10,063 nt of DNA, taken from contig JAISIO010000041.1 of assembly GCA_031262005.1 (NCBI GenBank), forward strand, positions 1 to 10,063, in the 5' to 3' direction. Position numbers and translations under genes: made by a program. Under the pieces are notes generated by a model. It worked only from the letters and a program-made list of their open reading frames with translations. It was not told the DNA's origin and made no database searches. The DNA comes from Bacteroidales bacterium. GTDB lineage: Bacteria; Bacteroidota; Bacteroidia; Bacteroidales; UBA1715. This document shows, piece after piece, positions 5,956 through 10,063 of the stretch (its first letter is position 1; every line of letters begins with the position of its first letter).

Positions 5956-6550
5956 ACGCTTTAATGTCTTCTTCCATTGCTTTCATGTATTTATCAAAAT
6001 CGTAGTCGGCTTTGAGCAATCCTTGGCTACTTAAAGCATTGTACATTTCTTTCACCACTTTTTGCTTGCCCAATTCTATGGTTACATAGCAATTGTACGA
6101 ACCATCGGTGGTTTTCACCGTATATTTTTCGCACGCAGTACGATAGCCCGACACGTTTGCTTTAGCTATAAGTTTAGAAACGGCTACCATTTTGTCGTGA
6201 AAATCTTCCCCGTCGGCATTTGTAGACACCGCTGCCTTAGAATTGCTCATACTCATTACGCCCGCAAGTTTGCTTGCCAAATTAGCAAGAGCATTTTGAT
6301 ACGCACGGTCTTTTGCCATTGCTCTGTCTTTGCTGTTTCCGGTTCCGTTCACACGCAAAAACTCTTCGTCCGAATCAATGTCTGAACATGGAAATATAAT
6401 TTCCACCTCAGCAGGCACTCCTACTTGTTTTAGCATCTCTTTCTGATCGGTTACCGATACGGCTGCCTGTTTTCTACTACCACAAGCAGATAATAAACTA
6501 CTTGCTACTATTGCCACTAAGGCAATTCTTAAAACTGTAAATTTTTTCAT
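5936..6550 (-). CDS. LPP20-like outer-membrane lipoprotein
   Basis: With the start at 6550 the protein is 204 residues and begins with a clear lipoprotein signal: MKKFTVLR, a hydrophobic core and the lipobox LLSAC with Cys23. An upstream in-frame ATG at 6601 would add 17 residues that spoil the signal peptide and was not used. The mature part has VNGTGNSKDRAMAKDRAYQNALANLAS (about 85-110), an Ala-rich helix like that of LPP20-type lipoproteins, and a strand GSYNCYVTIELGKQ (about 150-165). The C-terminal 30 residues are acidic and helical. It is the first gene of the minus-strand series and overlaps the next by 20 nt. An A-rich leader without Shine-Dalgarno precedes the ATG, usual in this phylum. 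Function unknown; it probably forms an envelope assembly with the LPP20-like and CsgG-like proteins. Confidence 0.8.
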   Translation of the reverse strand: MKKFTVLRIALVAIVASSLLSACGSRKQAAVSVTDQKEMLKQVGVPAEVEIIFPCSDIDSDEEFLRVNGTGNSKDRAMAKDRAYQNALANLASKLAGVMSMSNSKAAVSTNADGEDFHDKMVAVSKLIAKANVSGYRTACEKYTVKTTDGSYNCYVTIELGKQKVVKEMYNALSSQGLLKADYDFDKYMKAMEEDIKAYEESNK

Positions 6551-6622
6551 TTTTTTATTTATTAAATTACATTCTTGCCTCCACTTTGCGGCTATCGGCA
6601 TCTCCGTTTATTATATGGTAAG

Positions 6623-6678
6623 CAAGGGGTTTCAACCCCTTGTTGGTTATGGTATTGGCAAGGGGGCATGCCCCCTTG
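6623..6678. repeat. Paired palindromes, copy C, opposite order
   Basis: The GGGGTTTCAACCCC hairpin (6623-6642) comes first and the GGGGGCATGCCCCC palindrome (6659-6678) second, the reverse order of copies A and B, while the asymmetric TTTCAA loop keeps the same orientation. It lies in the leader of the minus-strand gene series, upstream of the lipoprotein gene. Confidence 0.85.
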
Positions 6679-6680
6679 TT

Positions 6681-6704
6681 ATGGGCGAAACATATTTCGC
6701 CCAT
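6681..6704. other. Perfect stem-loop in the leader region
   Basis: ATGGGCGAAA (6681-6690) pairs with TTTCGCCCAT (6695-6704) around a 4-nt loop. No T-tract follows on either strand, so it is not a plain terminator. It directly adjoins palindrome copy C. Confidence 0.7.
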
Positions 6705-6716
6705 ACGTACCAACAC

Positions 6717-6755
6717 AAAAATCCCCTGCCCTTTTTCCACGAAAAAAGACAGGGG
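6717..6755 (-). terminator. Terminator-like hairpin, possible attenuator
   Basis: CCCCTG (6723-6728) pairs with CAGGGG (6750-6755), extended by C-G and T/A pairs with two mismatches. On the minus strand five Ts follow (6721-6717). No minus-strand gene ends just upstream. If transcription starts near 6910, the hairpin would lie inside the leader, where it could attenuate the series or act as an insulator. Confidence 0.4.
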
Positions 6756-6915
6756 TATATTGGTTTTTCTGTTATTTTTTATTACACTACGAGCGGTCGC
6801 TCCTGTGTGTGTTTACACAAAATATCGAGCCTGCCAAATAATTGGTAGCATATTTATTCACACAATCACTATTTTTTTCTGCTACGAAAATCATACTCAT
6901 TCGATTAGGGTCGGG

Positions 6916-6947
6916 CAAATGTATGATTTTTTTTTAAAACCAACAAA
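6916..6947 (-). promoter_or_regulatory. Bacteroidota-type promoter for the minus-strand series
   Basis: On the minus strand, TACATTTG (6923-6916) matches the -7 consensus TAnnTTTG. TTTG (6947-6944) lies 20 nt upstream as the -33 element, good spacing for the phylum's sigma factor. It would drive the lipoprotein gene and perhaps the DGR. No second match was noticed in the other minus-strand gaps by eye. Confidence 0.6.
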
Positions 6948-6955
6948 AAAACAAC

Positions 6956-6963
6956 TATCTTTG
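6956..6963 (+). promoter_or_regulatory. Promoter -7 element for the DUF3791-DUF3990 pair
   Basis: TATCTTTG matches TAnnTTTG and lies 29 nt before the DUF3791 start. The -33 region is only a T-rich run around 6926-6935 without a clear TTTG. Its upstream half overlaps the minus-strand promoter's -33 region. Confidence 0.6.
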
Positions 6964-6992
6964 TACTCGTAAATTGATTACACATAAACACT

Positions 6993-7229
6993 ATGGCAAA
7001 CAGAAAATTAGATAAAAACACAAGCGACAAGGTAAGTTTTGTTTCGTTCATTATTCCAAAATTTGCGTCAAGTTACAAAATGAATATACAACAAGCGTAC
7101 TTGTACTTGAAAAAATATGGTGGAATGGACTATCTGAATGAAAATTGGTGGGCTTTGCATACCGATAATCCTTTTTGGGCAGTGCGCGATATGTATAAAG
7201 TTTGTGTTAGCAACGGAGGTATGCGATGA
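6993..7229 (+). CDS. DUF3791 family small protein
   Basis: This 78-residue protein matches DUF3791 in length and layout: an N-terminal strand or helix (VSFVSFIIPKFASSYKM), a predicted helix NIQQAYLYLKKYGGMDYLNE, then WWALHTDNPFWAVRDMYKVC, whose LHT and DMY match the family's conserved LH and D-I/M positions. Its stop overlaps the next start (ATGA, 7226-7229), so translation is coupled to the DUF3990 gene. DUF3791 and DUF3990 genes recur as neighbours, which is why a two-component toxin-antitoxin-like or effector unit is suspected; the biochemical function is not established here. It is on the strand opposite to all other genes and has its own promoter-like element, so it is an independent island. 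Confidence 0.8.
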   Translation: MANRKLDKNTSDKVSFVSFIIPKFASSYKMNIQQAYLYLKKYGGMDYLNENWWALHTDNPFWAVRDMYKVCVSNGGMR

Positions 7230-7903
7230 GAGTTTATCACGGTAGCGACACGGTAGTTTCTGTTGTTGATTTGCAAAAATGCAAACCAAGTAGAGATTTT
7301 GGACGAGGATTTTATGTTACAAAACTTCGTTTCCAAGCCGAAAATATGGCACAAAGAGTTGCACGATTTTCCAAACAAACGCCTGTAATTACGGAGTATG
7401 AATTTGACGAATACGCTTACGAAGATACCGACTTAAAAGTCTTACGATTTGACGATTACAATGAAGAGTGGCTTGATTTTGTAGTGTTAAATCGCAATAC
7501 GGACAAACGCCGTCAAGCACACGATTACGATATTGTAGAAGGACCTGTGGCTGACGATAGAATTTCTCGAAATGTTTCCAAATATCTACAAGGAAAAATA
7601 TCAAGAGAAGAATTTTTAAAAATGTTGCAGCATAGCGAAAACCACCAAATTTGTTTCTGCACAATCAATTCTTTGCAAATGCTTAATTATGTAGAAAACC
7701 CGAAAGATATTGAATATGAAATTTCCGAAATAGGCGAGCCGTTACTCGAACAACTTGTACTTGATTTTGACATTGACGAGGAAATCGCTACCGACAAATT
7801 TTACTCATCAAAAACGTTTGCAAAACTTGCCGATGAAAAAACAGAACTCTACAAAAAAACGTGGCAAGAAATCTACGAACTCGTGAAACAAGAACTGAAA
7901 TAA
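7226..7903 (+). CDS. DUF3990 protein (ADP-ribosyltransferase-like fold)
   Basis: This 225-residue protein begins VYHGS (3-7) and has DFGRGFYVT (24-32), the hallmarks of DUF3990, a family placed near ADP-ribosyltransferases, where such His and Gly-Phe-Tyr motifs line the NAD pocket. The middle has a strand-rich YEFDEY and LDFVVLNR block and YDIVEGPVADDR; the C-terminal third is helical and charged and ends KQELK. No signal peptide is present, so it is cytoplasmic. It overlaps the DUF3791 stop by 4 nt. A toxin modifying a cellular target by ADP-ribosylation, held by the DUF3791 partner, is a plausible reading but not shown. It converges on the PorU-like gene, whose terminator T-run overlaps this gene's stop. 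Confidence 0.8.
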   Translation: MRVYHGSDTVVSVVDLQKCKPSRDFGRGFYVTKLRFQAENMAQRVARFSKQTPVITEYEFDEYAYEDTDLKVLRFDDYNEEWLDFVVLNRNTDKRRQAHDYDIVEGPVADDRISRNVSKYLQGKISREEFLKMLQHSENHQICFCTINSLQMLNYVENPKDIEYEISEIGEPLLEQLVLDFDIDEEIATDKFYSSKTFAKLADEKTELYKKTWQEIYELVKQELK

Positions 7904-7933
7904 AAAAAGCGAATTGAAAATAGCATTTTCAAT
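7902..7933 (-). terminator. Rho-independent terminator of the PorU-like gene
   Basis: ATTGAAAAT (7913-7921) and ATTTTCAAT (7925-7933) form a perfect 9-bp stem with a 3-nt loop. On the minus strand seven Ts follow (7908-7902). It lies about 50 nt past the minus-strand stop. The stem is AT-rich, so it may be weak. It may also serve the plus-strand gene. Confidence 0.6.
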
Positions 7934-7985
7934 CCCTCGAAACACCAACAACTTTTTTTTGCAATAGCAAAACAGTACAAAAAAT

Positions 7986-10063
7986 CTATCGCACAATTAT
8001 TTTCGGCACCGGCACTTGCTCGGTTCCTCGTGGCGAGCGTATGCGCAACACGCAATGGTATATTCCGTTCTGTAAGCGGTTTCCGTACACTGTGCGGCAA
8101 TTCCATTGTATAACATTTTTCGCTTGGGCGGTTATTTCCTGTTGCAGTTGCGCTACGTTATTCCCCATCATATCGTACACAAAAAGCGTAACGTGCAATT
8201 GCTCTTGTGCCTGATTGTGTTCAAACGAAATATTCAGCACATCGGTTGTTGGATTTGGATAGGCATACACTCGAGCAAGCGAAAATTCAGAAGAATTCAC
8301 TACGTAAAATTGCAATGTTTGTTCGGTTACATTATTTTGCGTATCCCACACTTGCAGTGTTATAGAGTGTTCTCCTTCGCTCAATTGCAGCAATTGATAA
8401 GTCAAACCGCCCAAAGTATAAGTATCTTTATCCGCTGTATAATAATCATTGAGTACAATAGAGTTATGTTCATCGCCGTCAACAATAAGTAATATACTGT
8501 GTCCCACGGCAATATCGGAAATATTGATACCCGATTCATCGGAAAGTCGTACCAGTAACAATGGATTTTCGTTGGTAATGCCACCGTGTACAAAATCATA
8601 CGAATTGAGGAACATTGCTACTTCCGGTGGAGTTATATCTTCCGTTTCTGTTTCCACACTACCGCTTATAGGAATAAAACAACTACCGGTAGCTTGCGTT
8701 TGTTCAATTGAATCATTTGCAAAAAAACTCAATTTACCATTACCTGTAAAGTAGGCAATATCCTGAGGTATTATAATATTCGCTTCAAAGCTGCCATTTT
8801 TTACCGTAGTCCAACCACGGAACAAAATATTTTTTTGCACCTCAAATTCTATTGTATTAGAACCGTCGTTACCCAATGTTTCTACCATTTGGGGTTTATC
8901 GAACACTGTTACAAGTAAATCGCCGTTATAGGTTGAAAGTTTTTCATCGGTATAATTACGAATACTCCCCACAAGACGCACACGTTGGTTTGCCCGCAAC
9001 ACATCGTTAAAATCGGCAAACGCATGATTGTCAATCGAATCAATCACTACTTTATTATGAGGCACAGCAAGTTGCAAAGCAGGGTCTCCCAAAAGTACAA
9101 ATCTGCGTTTATTCAATTCATATTGTCCCATTGCATTTTTTGCACGGCGAATTGCCTCGCCTATAGTAAGTATATTCCCCTGCTCATCGCGCTCAAATAG
9201 GTAATTGTACATTTGCGCATTTAACACATAATTAGGTTCGGCATACACTGCACGAATGGTACTAAAAAGAGCTATAGCGCCACCATCTTTTTGCAGAAAA
9301 AGTTTTTCACCAAGTGATAGTATATTCGGATCATCGAAATGCGAAACATCGCACGCAGCGGTTATAACTAAAGGCAAACGAGTTTTATTTTTCCACAATT
9401 CCACCATTGAAGACGTCAGTACATGTTCTTGCGACATACGGGTAGAATTCCCATGTCCTGTGTAATTGAACACCAATGAGCCTTTAATCATACGTTCATT
9501 CACGGCTCGCACCGCATCTGGGTAGGTTTGTCCCGAACTGTTGCTCACTTGTTTGTATGCATCTAAATATATTTTATCGAAATTAAACTGCGGATATTTT
9601 GCAGCGATTTGTTTCGCCAAATTATCAGCTTGAGTAGCATGAAACGTTTCTCCTTTATCAGCATCATCGGCTAAAAAAGTTATATAATTTTGCCAATTGC
9701 CTCTACTATCGGGAGCGGTAGTGTAGTCTATCAATTTTTGTACCACAACACGAGCTTCGGCAAGCGTATTTACCGTCATACGCCCAACGGCAATATCTAA
9801 ATTTCCCGCCAAATCATCATTCCGCACGCCCTTTCCTGCTTCAAAAATTCCAAAGAAATCATCAGACATAAAAGATCTGTCCGAATATAAACTTTCTATC
9901 GTTTGATAAGAAATAACCGGAACTTGTTCCTCAGTAACGTTCCTGTTATCGTAACTTGCATCACCAAAAAGCAGGACATATTGCAAGTTCCCTCCTATGC
10001 GATATAGATAACTAAAATAATTACGCAATGCCGTCGGATCGGGTCTTCCTCCCGAAAATTCAT
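7986..10063 (-). CDS. porU: PorU-like type IX secretion sortase, C-terminal part
   Basis: This is a C25 (gingipain-type) cysteine peptidase. The frame stays open to the right edge of the window (EFSGGRPDPTALRNYF reads upstream of the first listed start-like TTG at 10028), so the 5' end is missing. About 692 codons are visible. Marks in order: LLFGDASYDNRN, a VGRMTV block, YITFLADDADKG, FNYTGHGN (catalytic His at 9453-9455), VITAACDVSHFDDP (catalytic Cys at 9351-9353), LGDPALQLA, and a terminal type A-like CTD (7989-8279) with YPNPTTD and ending KIIVR. PorU is the outer-membrane sortase that removes CTD signals from type IX cargo and attaches the cargo to anionic LPS. It tells that this genome has type IX secretion. 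None of the CsgG-like proteins shows such a CTD. A secreted C25 protease is the alternative, but the layout fits PorU better. Confidence 0.9.
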   Translation of the reverse strand, partial: EFSGGRPDPTALRNYFSYLYRIGGNLQYVLLFGDASYDNRNVTEEQVPVISYQTIESLYSDRSFMSDDFFGIFEAGKGVRNDDLAGNLDIAVGRMTVNTLAEARVVVQKLIDYTTAPDSRGNWQNYITFLADDADKGETFHATQADNLAKQIAAKYPQFNFDKIYLDAYKQVSNSSGQTYPDAVRAVNERMIKGSLVFNYTGHGNSTRMSQEHVLTSSMVELWKNKTRLPLVITAACDVSHFDDPNILSLGEKLFLQKDGGAIALFSTIRAVYAEPNYVLNAQMYNYLFERDEQGNILTIGEAIRRAKNAMGQYELNKRRFVLLGDPALQLAVPHNKVVIDSIDNHAFADFNDVLRANQRVRLVGSIRNYTDEKLSTYNGDLLVTVFDKPQMVETLGNDGSNTIEFEVQKNILFRGWTTVKNGSFEANIIIPQDIAYFTGNGKLSFFANDSIEQTQATGSCFIPISGSVETETEDITPPEVAMFLNSYDFVHGGITNENPLLLVRLSDESGINISDIAVGHSILLIVDGDEHNSIVLNDYYTADKDTYTLGGLTYQLLQLSEGEHSITLQVWDTQNNVTEQTLQFYVVNSSEFSLARVYAYPNPTTDVLNISFEHNQAQEQLHVTLFVYDMMGNNVAQLQQEITAQAKNVIQWNCRTVYGNRLQNGIYHCVLRIRSPRGTEQVPVPKIIVR

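Larger units (their letters stand above)
6551..6992. other. Divergent intergenic region, 442 bp
   Basis: No gene was found here. It holds palindrome copy C, two further stem-loops (6681-6704 and 6723-6755), a short GAGCG/CGCTC inverted repeat near 6790, and two divergent promoters at the right end. If the minus-strand promoter is real, about 360 nt of leader RNA precede the lipoprotein start. Confidence 0.7.

Noticed and set aside
5936..6601. Lipoprotein start at 6601
   Set aside because: It would add 17 charged residues in front of a clear lipoprotein signal; the ATG at 6550 gives a normal leader.
7986..10028. PorU-like gene starting at 10028
   Set aside because: The codon there is TTG, and conserved PorU sequence (GGRPDPTA) continues upstream to the window edge, so the gene is truncated by the window.

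Overview
The window looks like a chromosomal segment of a Bacteroidota bacterium, probably of the order Bacteroidales. Three things point there: a C-terminal PorU-type sortase of the type IX secretion system, promoters of the TAnnTTTG type, and starts that lack Shine-Dalgarno sites but sit behind A-rich leaders. The species cannot be named from the sequence.

The main content is a complete diversity-generating retroelement (DGR) on the minus strand. Its parts, in transcription order, are: a secreted target protein with a formylglycine-generating-enzyme/C-type-lectin fold whose last 42 codons are the variable repeat (VR, 3588-3713); a small HRDC-domain accessory protein (3343-2813); and a DGR reverse transcriptase (2838-1492) whose reading frame contains the template repeat (TR, 1609-1734). 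Base-by-base comparison of TR and VR gives 22 differences in 126 bp. Nineteen are at template adenines, all in AAY codons, and the other three are synonymous third-position changes. This is the adenine-mutagenesis signature of an element that is or was active. Only one VR is visible.

Minus strand, right to left: a PorU-like sortase cut by the window edge (10063-7986); then, after a plus-strand two-gene island (DUF3791 plus DUF3990, 6993-7903), a co-directional series. This runs from a lipoprotein (6550-5936) and an overlapping LPP20/FlgP-like secreted protein (5955-4888) to the DGR target (4808-3585), HRDC, RT/TR, a CsgG-like plus DUF1566 fusion (1428-541) and a stand-alone CsgG-like protein (519-16). 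Three of these proteins share an N-terminal CsgG/FlgO-like module and leader but end differently: no extra domain, DUF1566, or the hypervariable lectin-fold domain. The likely picture is an envelope or surface system in which one member's display domain is diversified by the DGR.

Non-coding features include paired palindromes (GGGGGCATGCCCCC and GGGGTTTCAACCCC) in three intergenic gaps, a 69-nt homopyrimidine/homopurine tract 9 nt past the VR gene's stop, an in-frame 96-bp dispersed-repeat insertion inside the RT, and divergent promoters with a long, hairpin-rich leader ahead of the minus-strand series.
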